Assembly (NCBI GenBank): GCA_034435675.1 | Contig: DAOTWP010000380.1 | Span: forward strand, 8,348 to 72,347 | Length of the DNA: 64,000 nucleotides | Reading direction: 5' to 3' | Origin: DAOTWP01 sp034435675 | GTDB lineage: Bacteria > Chloroflexota > Anaerolineae > Aggregatilineales > Phototrophicaceae | Part shown: piece after piece, positions 1 through 9,064 of the stretch | Position numbering within the stretch: the first letter of the stretch is position 1 | How the letters are laid out: each line of letters starts with the position of its first letter | The notes under the pieces: model-generated | The model's input: the letters and a program-made list of their open reading frames with translations, nothing else | Database searches by the model: none | What the model was told of the DNA's origin: nothing | Program-made: the position numbers and the translations under genes

Positions 1-475
1 CATCCTGCGTGGGGTTGCCGAGGCGGTCAAAGCGAAACAGACTGAGGAGCGTCCCGAACATGCTGCGGAAGGCTTTCCATTCGCTACCTTTAACACCATA
101 ATGACCATCCTGATAGCGCGTCACAATGGCAAAGACCCCCTGCGGGCAAACCAGGACGTGCCGGGCAGGGAAGTGGTGATAATGATACAGCACACTTTTG
201 TTGCTCAAGCCCTTCAACCCTTCTTCGATTGCCTCTTCCGGGCGTGGTTGGCGCAGCCAGAGGTTAGTCATGCGCACCGAGAAGGCTGTGAACAGAAAGC
301 CGAGGGGCAGTACAATGATCGGCAGAAAAAAGAGCAGCGCGGCAATTTCGTCAGATGGGCTGGGCGCGTTAATCAGGAAGAATGCGCCAATCAGCACACC
401 CAGTGCCAGGAAAAAGAGATACTGAGAAATTCGCTTGTTGCGTTGTACGAGTCGCTCGTTGATTTCAATCCGCAT
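1..475 (-). CDS. Membrane protein with NERD-like domain (3' end outside window)
   Basis: The reverse strand is open from the ATG at 475 to the window edge, so only the N-terminal ~158 residues are visible. They begin MRIEINERLVQRNKR, followed by two adjacent hydrophobic segments (about residues 18-36 and 45-65), then a soluble part containing HVLVCPQGVFAIVTR. That stretch resembles the start of a NERD (nuclease-related) domain, where an HVLVxPxGVFxIxTK-like strand is typical. A membrane-anchored NERD-type protein of unknown role is the best description. The catalytic residues would lie beyond the window, so nuclease activity cannot be judged. The start codon is the first Met in the frame. Confidence 0.6.
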   Translation of the reverse strand, partial: MRIEINERLVQRNKRISQYLFFLALGVLIGAFFLINAPSPSDEIAALLFFLPIIVLPLGFLFTAFSVRMTNLWLRQPRPEEAIEEGLKGLSNKSVLYHYHHFPARHVLVCPQGVFAIVTRYQDGHYGVKGSEWKAFRSMFGTLLSLFRFDRLGNPTQD

Positions 476-550
476 GGTTCTCTGTCATTCTGGAACAGAT
501 GAGGGTTGGCTTTTGGCCAGACCCTCACGCTGTCCCTACTCAGGAATGGT

Positions 551-1681
551 CTAATTGGGGGTAAAGTAGGAAATCAACCCTCCGCGATTGACTTCCGCGC
601 AGATGTAATCGCCATAACGCTGTGTCGGCAGGATATACCAGCGTTCAGGCACGCCAAACGCCAAACCTACCATCGCCACATTGATGTAGTCGGTGGGCGG
701 ACGCAGGCAGTGCGTTACGGCGGCGGGAATTTCTCCAGCAATGGATTGTCCCTGATCGTTATAGATAACGATGTTGTACAGTGGTCCACGCTGAGTATAG
801 CCGACTGGATTGCCGGGCGTGTAACCAGGCCAGATTTGGCTGCATTCCATGCCCACACCGCCACCGAGTGTCACGCCAACGTCCTCAGTGTCATACGACA
901 GCAGACTGCAACCCGGATACTGACGCAGGACATTCAGCCGTGCCTGAGCGACATCGCCGGGCGTTTGAATCAGCCGCCCATCCGCCGAGCGCGCGGCTTC
1001 GCTCGTCGAGCCGCCGCTGACAGGCGGCAGCAGCGCCCCCTGCTGCGTGCCAGGCAGCAGCGTGCCCGTAACCCCGGCAGTGATGCGCGCGATGCCGCCC
1101 ATGTTGATGTTCACCGGCGCGGTGCCATCGCCCGGACCAAAGACCGTAGCATTGGTAAGAGTCGCCAGATCGAAGGTTGTGCCCGGTGTCCAACCCCAGT
1201 AGGTTAATACAGACGTGCCGGACCGGTCAGCGCGAAAACGGAAATCTACCGGCAGGTAGAAACCGATCCAGATGAACGCCTGATTGACGGATACGGCGGT
1301 GGGAAAGCTGTAGGTAAAGACGCCGCTGGTGTTGATGATCACCTGCTGGCGCGCGACCAGCACTGCATCAGACGGCGCTCCCCCGTTTGCATCCTGATAA
1401 ATGACAATTTCGGATGTTGCCCCCTGCACCGGGGTATCAACATCCAGGCTGACACTGGTGATGCTTGCGGGGAGCTGCAAGCTGCGGGCATTCAGATCGA
1501 AGCCATTCAGGATTAGGGTCGGTTCACCGGAAATAAAGAAGGTGCGACTGGTATTCCCGGAATTATTGGACAGCACACCGCTGGTTTGCTGCGTTTGCGC
1601 AGCCACAGGTAGCACGACACATGCCAGCAGCGTCACGACAAGAGCACGACCGATGATTTTTAACATGCGCTTCACTTTCAC
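551..1681 (-). CDS. Secreted protein of unknown function
   Basis: A 376-residue protein with a clear Sec signal peptide (positive MKVKRMLK, hydrophobic core, probable cleavage after VAAQ near residue 29). The mature part is rich in Thr, Ser, Gly and beta-strand-like segments. It contains a few cysteines in its C-terminal third (for example around PGCSLLS, GMECSQ, THCLRP, DYICAEV), suggesting one or two disulfides outside the cell. No family is recognised. The furthest start is GTG at 1681; an ATG five codons in (1666) is equally possible. It is transcribed away from yajC-secDF, and the promoter of that operon lies in the 160-bp gap. Confidence 0.7.
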   Translation of the reverse strand: MKVKRMLKIIGRALVVTLLACVVLPVAAQTQQTSGVLSNNSGNTSRTFFISGEPTLILNGFDLNARSLQLPASITSVSLDVDTPVQGATSEIVIYQDANGGAPSDAVLVARQQVIINTSGVFTYSFPTAVSVNQAFIWIGFYLPVDFRFRADRSGTSVLTYWGWTPGTTFDLATLTNATVFGPGDGTAPVNINMGGIARITAGVTGTLLPGTQQGALLPPVSGGSTSEAARSADGRLIQTPGDVAQARLNVLRQYPGCSLLSYDTEDVGVTLGGGVGMECSQIWPGYTPGNPVGYTQRGPLYNIVIYNDQGQSIAGEIPAAVTHCLRPPTDYINVAMVGLAFGVPERWYILPTQRYGDYICAEVNRGGLISYFTPN

Positions 1682-1777
1682 TTGTCTTTAGTGCCCGCTA
1701 TTTTAGGAACTCCTGCGCCGATGGTCAAGCAGTTTCCTGAGAAGCCTGCCAGTTGCATGCTTTTGGAACTCCCACCG

Positions 1778-1805
1778 TTGTCACCTTTTCCGATAGCGCT
1801 ATAAT
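1778..1805 (+). promoter_or_regulatory. Sigma70-type promoter of yajC-secD-secF
   Basis: TTGTCA (1778-1783) and TATAAT (1800-1805) are separated by 16 bases, predicting a transcription start near 1812, about 30-40 bases before the candidate GTG starts of yajC. This is seen directly; promoter activity is inferred. Confidence 0.65.
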
Positions 1806-1853
1806 TCGTCGAGTTTGCGCCTATACTGGTAAAACAACTCAGTGGAGCCTGTG

Positions 1854-2171
1854 GTGGACAATACGTTTTTCTTCTTGATGCTCTTACTGCTGGCAATGTC
1901 GGCTTACTATTCCTTTGTCGTTTTCCCCAGACAGCGCGAGTATCGCAAGAAACAGCGTTCAATCAGCGAACTGCGTATTGGCGATGAGGCTGTAACCTTT
2001 GGGGGAATCATCGGCACGGTCGTTGAACTTGACGCAGAACAGGGGGTTGCCCAAATCGAAATTGCTCCTGGTGTCGTTATCCGCCTGCTCATTGCGGCGC
2101 TGATGCAGAAATTCGAACCGCAGGAACTTGCCTTACTGCAAATGTCCACAGAGGAGAAAGAAGCACCATAA
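1854..2171 (+). CDS. yajC: Preprotein translocase accessory subunit YajC
   Basis: A ~105-residue protein with one N-terminal membrane helix (FFFLMLLLLAMSAYYSFVV), then the YajC signature: PRQREYRKKQRS, a GDEAVTFGGIIGTVV loop and an acidic tail. YajC associates with SecDF and the SecYEG channel at the inner membrane. Three in-frame GTG starts exist (1842, 1851, 1854). GTG 1854 is preferred because GGAG at 1844-1847 sits six bases upstream; the longer version would add only MEPV. It is first in an operon with secD, about 207 bases downstream. Confidence 0.85.
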   Translation: MDNTFFFLMLLLLAMSAYYSFVVFPRQREYRKKQRSISELRIGDEAVTFGGIIGTVVELDAEQGVAQIEIAPGVVIRLLIAALMQKFEPQELALLQMSTEEKEAP

Positions 2172-2378
2172 ATTCCGCAAAGCTGTGTCACCAGAAGAAA
2201 GCGCCTGCGGCAGGCATTTATCACACGCGCTATGCCCGTTCAGGGACGCCAGCAGCACTACCGATGGTCCTGCTCCTGGTAAGCAGTTTGGAATTCTTCG
2301 CGCTGTTTTGCATCGACATACACGCACGGTCATTGCACCGCCATTGCACTGCTGCGCTGCATATGAAAGGATTAAATA

Positions 2379-3833
2379 ATGACAGGACATTTTCGCTGGT
2401 TAGCGCTGATTCTCCTGCTGACAGCGTTTTGCATCTGGGTAAGCCTGCCTGGCACAAATGGTTTTGCACTGGATCTGGATAGTAATGGTGAGCCGGACTT
2501 CACCATTAACCAGCCATTGGGACTCGATCTCGTGGGTGGGCTGCGTGTGCTGCTTCAGGCTGATGCTCCGGCAGGGTCTTTCAGCATCCAGAATTTGCAG
2601 GAGACCGCGAATAGCGTAGGACGACGTGTGAATGCCCTGGGACTTTCAGAAGCCACCATACAGATTCAGGGTGCTGATCGTATTCTGGTGGAAATTCCTG
2701 GTATCAGTGATCCTCAGGTTGCGATTGATACGATCCGCCAGACAGCGCTGCTGGAATTTGTTGACTTCGGTGGACTGGACTCATTCCAGATTAGCCAGCT
2801 AGTTGATCAGCGTATTGCCACATATCCACCTACGGTGAATCCCTGCATTGCCGGTGGGGGAGAAACTGCCAGCGGTGAACAGATTGCCACCCGCGAGGGT
2901 GAAATGAACCCGATCACCAATCGTCCATTTCAGACTATCTTGACCGGAGCATGCTTAAGCGGCGCTCAGGCGGCATATGGCCCAACCCGGCAGGGGGGTG
3001 CCAGCGAATGGTTCATCGAGTTTGCCGTAAAACCGGAAGCCGCAGGGATTTTTGGGGCGTTCACTGAACAGCGTGCCAGCGAAGGCGCATCCATGGCGAT
3101 TGTGCTGGACGGCGTTGTGCTGTCTGCGCCGAGCATTAATTCGCGCCTTGACACGGGCGGCATCATCAGCGGCAGTTTTGACCGCGACTCCGCGACCCAG
3201 CTTGCTTTGCAGCTTCAGTCCGGTGCGCTGCCGATTCCGCTGCGCGTTGAAAGCGCAGAACAGGTAGGGGCAACACTCGGACAGGAATCGGTTGCGCTGA
3301 GCATTCGGGCGGGGATTATCGGGGTGATCGTGGTATTCACGTTCATGGTGACTTATTACCGTGTTCCCGGTATCTCGGCAGCGTTAGCGCTAGGTGTGTT
3401 CATCGTACTCAATCTTGCGGTCTTCAAGCTCGTTCCGGTTACGCTGACTTTGCCTGCTATTACGGGGTTTCTGATTTCGATTGGTACTGCCGTTGACGGC
3501 AATATCCTCATTTTCGAGCGTATCAAAGAAGAACTGCGAGCAGGGAATACGCTGGAATCTGCCCTGGTCAACGGCTTTGATCGCGCATGGAGTTCGATTC
3601 GTGACTCCAACACGTCAACCATTATCATCTGCATTATCCTGTTCTTTTTCGGGCAAACGCCGGGCGCCAGCATTGTCAGCGGTTTCGCTATTACGCTGGC
3701 ACTGGGGTTGATTTTGAACCTGTTTACGGCGGTGATTGTGACGCGGACTTTTCTGCATGTGATTGTTTTTGCGACACAACGCACACTGACGCAGCGCAGG
3801 TGGCTGTTGGGCGTCCAGAGTAAAAGGGGCTAA
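2379..3833 (+). CDS. secD: Protein translocase subunit SecD
   Basis: A 484-residue RND-type membrane protein that, with SecF, uses the proton gradient to help pull exported proteins across the membrane. One N-terminal helix is followed by LGLDLVGGLRVLLQ (the family's GLDLxGG motif), a large extracytoplasmic P1 domain, and five C-terminal helices. The last part contains the conserved GTAVDGNILIFERIKEE motif that lines the proton path. Length is normal for a separate SecD. The ATG at 2379 is followed by MTGHFRW. It lies four bases before secF, which suggests translational coupling. Confidence 0.95.
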   Translation: MTGHFRWLALILLLTAFCIWVSLPGTNGFALDLDSNGEPDFTINQPLGLDLVGGLRVLLQADAPAGSFSIQNLQETANSVGRRVNALGLSEATIQIQGADRILVEIPGISDPQVAIDTIRQTALLEFVDFGGLDSFQISQLVDQRIATYPPTVNPCIAGGGETASGEQIATREGEMNPITNRPFQTILTGACLSGAQAAYGPTRQGGASEWFIEFAVKPEAAGIFGAFTEQRASEGASMAIVLDGVVLSAPSINSRLDTGGIISGSFDRDSATQLALQLQSGALPIPLRVESAEQVGATLGQESVALSIRAGIIGVIVVFTFMVTYYRVPGISAALALGVFIVLNLAVFKLVPVTLTLPAITGFLISIGTAVDGNILIFERIKEELRAGNTLESALVNGFDRAWSSIRDSNTSTIIICIILFFFGQTPGASIVSGFAITLALGLILNLFTAVIVTRTFLHVIVFATQRTLTQRRWLLGVQSKRG

Positions 3834-3837
3834 CATC

Positions 3838-4872
3838 ATGTTTGATCTGGTACAACGCCGTCGCTGGTTCTTTGTGATTTCTGGTTTGATTATTATGCCT
3901 GGCTTGCTGGTGATGCTTTATTCAGTGGCAACAACAGGAATGCTGTTCCGTCTGGGGATTGATTTTGTCGGCGGCAGCATTTACGCGCTGGAGTTTGCCG
4001 ATGAAGGCGCGACGGAATCCGGCATTCGCGGGGTTTTTGCGTCTTTGGGTGATCCCAACGTGATTATCCAGCAGTTAGGGACGCCCACGACACAGGCAGA
4101 AGCAGGCTATGGTCACTATTTTAGCCTGTTTCCGGATCTGCTGGCGCTGCGCAGTCGCGGTGTGTCGCGCTGGTCAGTGCGGACGGCAATTCAGGATGAC
4201 GCTACGCGCGAGGCAGTGTTTAGCGCGCTGGAAACACAGATTGCGCCGCTGAATCGCGCGAATCTGAGTTTTGAGCAGGTGTCGGCGACAGTTGGGCAGG
4301 AAGTTACCCGATCTGCATTCTTCGCGACATTGGCTGCTGCCGCTGTCATCACAGGCTTTATTGTGGTGGCGTTTCGGCAAGTGCCAAATGCCTTACGCTA
4401 TGGGGTCTGCGCGGTTGTTGCCATGATTCACGACGTGCTGGTGGTGATGGGCGTCATGTCGCTGGCTGGGCTGCTGTTGGGCTGGGAGGTTGATGCGCTG
4501 TTCCTGACCGCGCTGCTGACCATCGTCGGGTTTTCCATTCAGGACACGATTGTGGTATTTGACCGCATTCGTGAGAATATCCCCAGGCATCTTGGCGAAC
4601 CTTACGAAACAATCGTGAATCGCAGCATTTGGGAAACCATTCACCGTTCGCTGGCAACGCAGCTCAACGCTTTCTTCATCATGGCGGCGATCTTGCTGTT
4701 CGGCGGTGATACGATCAAGCAGTTCATTGGGATTCTGTTCATTGGGCTGCTTTCCGGTACGTATTCGTCTATCTTTACGGCGGTGCCGCTGCTTGTCGCC
4801 TGGGAAAAGGGCGAGATTCCTTTTCTGAAAGGTAGCCATCCAGCGCTGGAGACCTCATCTGAGGTGGGATAA
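3838..4872 (+). CDS. secF: Protein translocase subunit SecF
   Basis: A 344-residue partner of SecD. It shows an N-terminal helix, the LGIDFVGGSIYALEF motif, a short periplasmic-type domain and five C-terminal helices with VGFSIQDTIVVFDRIREN, the SecF equivalent of the SecD transport motif. An AGGGG-like ribosome site about seven bases upstream supports the ATG at 3838. SecD and SecF are separate genes here, unlike the fused SecDF of some Gram-positives. The dehydrogenase at 4879 follows after six bases and may be co-transcribed, although it has no evident link to secretion. Confidence 0.95.
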   Translation: MFDLVQRRRWFFVISGLIIMPGLLVMLYSVATTGMLFRLGIDFVGGSIYALEFADEGATESGIRGVFASLGDPNVIIQQLGTPTTQAEAGYGHYFSLFPDLLALRSRGVSRWSVRTAIQDDATREAVFSALETQIAPLNRANLSFEQVSATVGQEVTRSAFFATLAAAAVITGFIVVAFRQVPNALRYGVCAVVAMIHDVLVVMGVMSLAGLLLGWEVDALFLTALLTIVGFSIQDTIVVFDRIRENIPRHLGEPYETIVNRSIWETIHRSLATQLNAFFIMAAILLFGGDTIKQFIGILFIGLLSGTYSSIFTAVPLLVAWEKGEIPFLKGSHPALETSSEVG

Positions 4873-4878
4873 AGTACC

Positions 4879-5844
4879 ATGCGGGCGATCATCTTTGACA
4901 GTGCGCTGCATCTGGAAAGCGAGTACCCGGTTCCTCAACCGCGGGGCGATGAAGTGCTGTTAAAGATGCGCCTGGCTGGTATTTGCAATACTGATCTGGA
5001 AATCACTAAGGGGTACATGAGATTCTCAGGTGTACCCGGTCATGAATTTGTTGCCGAGGTGGTGCAGGGTCCAGCGGACTGGCTGGGGCAGCGTGTAGTT
5101 GGCGAAATCAATGTTGCCGATGGCACATGTGATTTTTGCCTGCACGACATTCCCAGCCAGTGTCGTAACCGTGTAACGGTTGGCATTGACCGGCACCCTG
5201 GTGCGTTCGCGGATTATCTTGCCCTGACGGCGCGCAACCTGCACCGCGTACCCGATGCGGTCAGCGATGAGGAGGCGGTGTTCGTGGAACCACTCGCTGC
5301 TGCCTTGCAAGTGCTGGAAGCCGTGCACATTTCGCCGCGTGATCGTGTGGTCGTGGTGGGGGCAGGCAAGCTAGGGCTGCTGGTGGCGCAGATCCTCAAA
5401 CTGATCGGCGCTGATCTAACGGTGGTTGTGCGCCGCGAGAAGCAGGCAGCCCTGCTGCGACGCTGGGGCATTGCTGCCGCCGCACTTGAAGAACTGTCAT
5501 TGAATCGCGCTGATGTGGTTGTGGACTGCACCGGGCAGGCAGATGGATTCGCGGCGGCGCTCAATCTTGTGCGCTCCCGCGGAACGATTGTGCTCAAAAG
5601 CACCTACGTCGGGCTGCCTACAATGGATATGACCCGGATTGCTGTAGACGAAATCCGGGTGATTGGCAGTCGCTGCGGTCCGTTTGATGCGGCGCTGCGA
5701 CTGCTGAAAAATCATCTGGTGGATGTCAGCCGACTGATTGAGGGGCGCTACGACATCACCCAGGCGCTGCGTGCAGTGGAACACGCCGCAGAAAAAGGCG
5801 CGCTGAAGATTCTATTGACCTTCTCTGACCAGGGTAGCGCTTAA
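4879..5844 (+). CDS. Zinc-dependent medium-chain dehydrogenase
   Basis: A 321-residue medium-chain dehydrogenase/reductase. Catalytic zinc ligands are visible in AGICNTDLE (Cys) and GVPGHEFV (His-Glu). The Rossmann nucleotide-binding loop is VVVGAGKLGLLVAQ. The structural-zinc loop is altered: the usual C-x2-C-x2-C-x7-C reads D-x2-C-x2-C-x7-C around GTCDFCLHDIPSQC, so the first cysteine is an aspartate. It most resembles threonine/sorbitol-dehydrogenase-like members, but the substrate is unknown. It is shorter than the usual 340-350 residues. Its TAA overlaps the stop of the convergent histidine kinase. Confidence 0.85.
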   Translation: MRAIIFDSALHLESEYPVPQPRGDEVLLKMRLAGICNTDLEITKGYMRFSGVPGHEFVAEVVQGPADWLGQRVVGEINVADGTCDFCLHDIPSQCRNRVTVGIDRHPGAFADYLALTARNLHRVPDAVSDEEAVFVEPLAAALQVLEAVHISPRDRVVVVGAGKLGLLVAQILKLIGADLTVVVRREKQAALLRRWGIAAAALEELSLNRADVVVDCTGQADGFAAALNLVRSRGTIVLKSTYVGLPTMDMTRIAVDEIRVIGSRCGPFDAALRLLKNHLVDVSRLIEGRYDITQALRAVEHAAEKGALKILLTFSDQGSA

Positions 5845-7061
5845 ACTTGCAGCGGCAGGGTGAAGAAGAACGTTGACCCCGATCCCTGTTCACTTTCCAC
5901 CCAGATATCCCCGCCGTGCGCCTCGATAATCTGCTTGGCGATTGCCAGTCCCAGCCCTGTGCCCTGTGTTGATTTGGCGGTATCGCTGATGCGATAGAAC
6001 TTCTGGAACATATGCTTCATATGCTCAGCTGAGATGCCGTAGCCGGTGTCTGCAACAGAAACCTGCGCCATGGGTGGGTCAGGTTTTTCGGTGCGGCGTA
6101 CATCAACATGCACCTGTCCACTCTGGACATTGTATTTGATTGCATTTGTGAGCATATTCAGCAGCACCTGCTTCACCTTGCCACGATCCGCATTGACGAC
6201 GTAACGCTCACCACCAACACCGATCGTTACATTCTTTTCGTTTGCCTGTGGTGCGACAACTTCGATGCTTTCATAGATCAGCTTTTCCAGATTGAATGCA
6301 TCCATCTCTAACCGCGCCCGACCGGATTCTAACCGGGCAAGATCAAGGAACTCGGTGGTCATGCGAATCAAGCGCTCAGTTTCCGACTGCATCATCTCAA
6401 TAATGTCGTCGTGGCGGTCCTGAGGCAAGTCTGGGCGCCGCAGCAGCACGGTACTGGCTTTGAGCGAGGCAAGCGGTTGGCGCAGTTCGTGAACCATTTC
6501 CGCAATAAAGTCGCTTTGTTGGAACAGGCGCGCATTTTCTATAGCAATCGCTGCCTGCCCTGCGAGTGTGGTCAGTGTTTCGATATCTTCTTCGGTAAAA
6601 GGTTGATTATTGTGCTTGTTGACGGCTTGCAGCACCCCGATCACTTTGCGGTGGGTGCGCAGCGGAACACCCAGCAGATTGCGCGTGCGGAACTCAATAG
6701 TTTCATCCACTTTCTTATTGTGGATCGGTTCCAGATCAACATCATTGATCACACGTGGTTCCCCATGCGTGGCAATCCATCCGGCAATGCTGCCTTCCAT
6801 CGGAACAATAATCTTCTCCATCTGGTGAAGATTCATGTTGGTGGAAATCTCAAACCGCAGTTCACCTGTGGCGTTATCAATCAGCAGAATGGATGCCGCC
6901 TCTGTGGTACACAACTCAGTCGCCGCCGAGATAATCTTGCGCAGCAGCGAATTGAGATCCAGCGTCGAGTTGAGCTGCTGGCTAATCTCCATAATGCGCT
7001 GGTAACGTTCTTTAAAGTCCAGCGGTGTTGCGGTGCTGGTGGCAACGTTTTCGGTACTCAA
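5841..7061 (-). CDS. GAF-domain sensor histidine kinase
   Basis: A 406-residue soluble sensor kinase. A GAF domain (about residues 25-175, with TTEAASILLIDNATGELRF) is followed by a HisKA dimerisation domain with the phospho-acceptor His in MVHELRQPLASLKAS. The ATPase domain carries N-box NMLTNAIKYN, G1 VADTGYGIS and G2 GTGLGLAIAKQ. No membrane segment or receiver domain is present, so it probably senses a cytoplasmic ligand and signals to a separate regulator. The start is an unusual TTG at 7061 with a strong GGAGGT site 7-8 bases upstream. The TTG overlaps the TGA of the upstream Sir2 gene, implying translational coupling. Confidence 0.9.
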   Translation of the reverse strand: MSTENVATSTATPLDFKERYQRIMEISQQLNSTLDLNSLLRKIISAATELCTTEAASILLIDNATGELRFEISTNMNLHQMEKIIVPMEGSIAGWIATHGEPRVINDVDLEPIHNKKVDETIEFRTRNLLGVPLRTHRKVIGVLQAVNKHNNQPFTEEDIETLTTLAGQAAIAIENARLFQQSDFIAEMVHELRQPLASLKASTVLLRRPDLPQDRHDDIIEMMQSETERLIRMTTEFLDLARLESGRARLEMDAFNLEKLIYESIEVVAPQANEKNVTIGVGGERYVVNADRGKVKQVLLNMLTNAIKYNVQSGQVHVDVRRTEKPDPPMAQVSVADTGYGISAEHMKHMFQKFYRISDTAKSTQGTGLGLAIAKQIIEAHGGDIWVESEQGSGSTFFFTLPLQV

Positions 7062-7825
7062 TGCTGTACCTCCAGTAGTTTTACGATTTCCGGCAGTGCT
7101 TCTGCCGCATCCGCATGAATGACTACGTGAGCAAGGCTGTCAACAGGCGTAGGCTGCATATTGACGACAATTAGTTTTGCCCCATTGCGCCCTGCCAGCG
7201 CCGGCAGTTCACTCGCCGGGGCAACTTCTAGTGATGACCCGATAATGAGCATCACATCTGCTTTGCGCGAAGCCTCTTTTGCGCCGAGCAGTTCTCGAAT
7301 CGGGAGTTGTTCGCCGAACAAAATCACATTCGGCTTGATGACGCCACCGCAGCGTGGGCAGTAGGGCACTTCGCCGTCATCCAGAAATTTGTTCAGCAGC
7401 GTCTCGCCATCATAGACGGTGAAGCAGTGGATACACGTCGCTTCACGCAAATGCCCATGCAGTTCATAGACCTGCGTGCTGCCAGCGCGGGTATGCAGCA
7501 TATCAATATTCTGTGTAATGATCGTGTTGACCAGTCCATGGTTCTGCATTTGGACCAACGCATAATGAGCCACATTGGGCTGAGCCTGGATCGTCAGCTT
7601 TGCCAGGGGATGAATCCACTTATAGAACGCTTCGGGGTTTTGTCGAAAGCCATAGATACTCGCGACCTTCATCGGATCCAGATTTTCCCACATCCCTGAC
7701 TTTGGGCTGCGGAAATCGGGAATTCCGGACGGCGTGCTAATTCCCGCGCCTGTAAAAGCCACGCCAGCCCGCGCCCTGCCAATGATATTTGCAGCTTCGA
7801 TGATAAGATTTCGTAGATTTGTCAT
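7058..7825 (-). CDS. cobB: NAD-dependent protein deacylase, Sir2 family
   Basis: A 255-residue sirtuin that removes acyl groups from protein lysines while consuming NAD. All signatures are present: GAGISTPSGIPDFRS near the N-terminus, the catalytic TQNIDMLHTRAG, two zinc Cys pairs (CIHC and CPRC), VILFGEQLP and IIGSSLEVAPASELP. The class (deacetylase or desuccinylase) cannot be read with certainty. It is upstream of and overlapping the GAF kinase, and downstream of the REC-ParA gene on the same strand. The three may be co-transcribed, linking NAD/acyl status with signalling. The gene symbol is used for the family. Confidence 0.9.
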   Translation of the reverse strand: MTNLRNLIIEAANIIGRARAGVAFTGAGISTPSGIPDFRSPKSGMWENLDPMKVASIYGFRQNPEAFYKWIHPLAKLTIQAQPNVAHYALVQMQNHGLVNTIITQNIDMLHTRAGSTQVYELHGHLREATCIHCFTVYDGETLLNKFLDDGEVPYCPRCGGVIKPNVILFGEQLPIRELLGAKEASRKADVMLIIGSSLEVAPASELPALAGRNGAKLIVVNMQPTPVDSLAHVVIHADAAEALPEIVKLLEVQH

Positions 7826-7855
7826 AGTTCAAATAAACAGGTCTTATGGAGAGGG

Positions 7856-9022
7856 CTAGGTTGTTACACCACCTGCGATAGACTTGATACGTATATTCAG
7901 ATCTTCTGCCAACTTCATAATCTGTGTCGAGATAATGGCATTTGGTTGCATCGTGATTACCGGCGTATGCGCTTCTGATGCCTGAAAGACAAGTTCTGGC
8001 GCAGGAGAAATGATAGCACGAATCTCTTTGCCCAGAATATGTTCCACTTCGTGCCATGGGGTCTGCTGGCTGGACTGAGTGCGGTTGACGACCACGATAT
8101 GAATTGGCGTCAGTTCGCTGTTGGTTTGCAGTTCCTGAAGTAGTTCCTGGGCAATGCGAAGTGTTACCCCGTTGGGTTCCACTACCAGCACGATTTTATC
8201 CATTTCTTTTTGCAACCGGCTGACTGCATTGGTAAAGCTGCTTCCCAGATCGAAAACCGCCATCCGGGTCATGGTGTGTATCGTGCGTACTACCGCCAGA
8301 GTCGTATCAAAGGCATAATTCGCCTGCGCTTCACGGGGGTTGGTCGAACATAGCAGGGCGCGCAGCCCCGAAGCATGTGTCACCAGGTCTTTTTCAATTG
8401 TAGAGGACTTGATCTCAGCGGCAGGTTTCGACAGCACATTACCCATGCCCGCAGCACGGCTGACTCCTAACAGCGCGCCAAGATAGCCGCTTCCGGGGCG
8501 CAAATCGGCAACAATAGTTGTAGGTTCATTTTGTAGGTACGCAACCGCGAGATTCAGCGCCAGTGTGGTGACGCCCACCCCCCCCTTAGCCCCGATCACG
8601 CCAATCGAAGTGCCTTTGCTGACCGGACGCGGAGCAGGCTGTGGTGGTGGGGTGCTGCGCGCAAGTACAGAACGTACACGAGATGCCAGTTCCGCCGGGT
8701 GTGTTGGCTTGGTGAGATAGTCATCTGCGCCCGCTTCAAAGCCCGCTACCTTATCATCAATCATCGTTTTAGCGGTGAACATGATAATCGGTATGCCCTT
8801 GGTTGACGGGTTGCCGCGCAATCGCCGGCACACATCCAGTCCGCTCATGTCTGGCATCATTACATCCAGAATGATCAGATTTGGCAATTCAGCAGTTGCC
8901 TTGGCAAGCCCCTGCTGCCCGGCATTGGCGGCAATTACTTCATAGCCGTGCCGCTGCAACATCATGCCGATGAGCTTCAGACTGTCAATGTCATCATCAA
9001 TTATTAGGATTTTTTCAGCCAT
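7856..9022 (-). CDS. Response regulator fused to a ParA/CpaE-like ATPase
   Basis: 388 residues from MAEKILIIDDD. Residues 1-120 are a receiver domain: acidic pair IIDDDIDS, phospho-acceptor Asp in LIILDVMMPD, Thr in IIMFTAKT, Lys in YLTKP. After a Pro-rich linker comes a SIMIBI ATPase of the ParA/MinD/CpaE type with a deviant Walker A, IGAKGGVGVTTLALNLA. This order is the CpaE/TadZ architecture, used elsewhere to position pilus or secretion machinery, but no pilus genes are in the window. An in-frame ATG at 9064 would add 14 unconserved residues; the ATG at 9022 directly before the receiver fold is preferred. Confidence 0.85.
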   Translation of the reverse strand: MAEKILIIDDDIDSLKLIGMMLQRHGYEVIAANAGQQGLAKATAELPNLIILDVMMPDMSGLDVCRRLRGNPSTKGIPIIMFTAKTMIDDKVAGFEAGADDYLTKPTHPAELASRVRSVLARSTPPPQPAPRPVSKGTSIGVIGAKGGVGVTTLALNLAVAYLQNEPTTIVADLRPGSGYLGALLGVSRAAGMGNVLSKPAAEIKSSTIEKDLVTHASGLRALLCSTNPREAQANYAFDTTLAVVRTIHTMTRMAVFDLGSSFTNAVSRLQKEMDKIVLVVEPNGVTLRIAQELLQELQTNSELTPIHIVVVNRTQSSQQTPWHEVEHILGKEIRAIISPAPELVFQASEAHTPVITMQPNAIISTQIMKLAEDLNIRIKSIAGGVTT

Positions 9023-9064
9023 AGGACCACTGTGTATGAAGCGGAACATTACTGGACGTTTCAC

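Noticed and set aside
506..1207. Long plus-strand frame opposite the secreted protein gene
   Set aside because: The minus-strand frame has a signal peptide and protein-like composition; the plus frame is its shadow, rich in Arg, His and Cys without pattern.
5841..5844. Overlapping stops of the convergent dehydrogenase and histidine kinase genes as a regulatory feature
   Set aside because: Convergent genes sharing a TTAA stop are common and no hairpin is present; treated as ordinary compaction.
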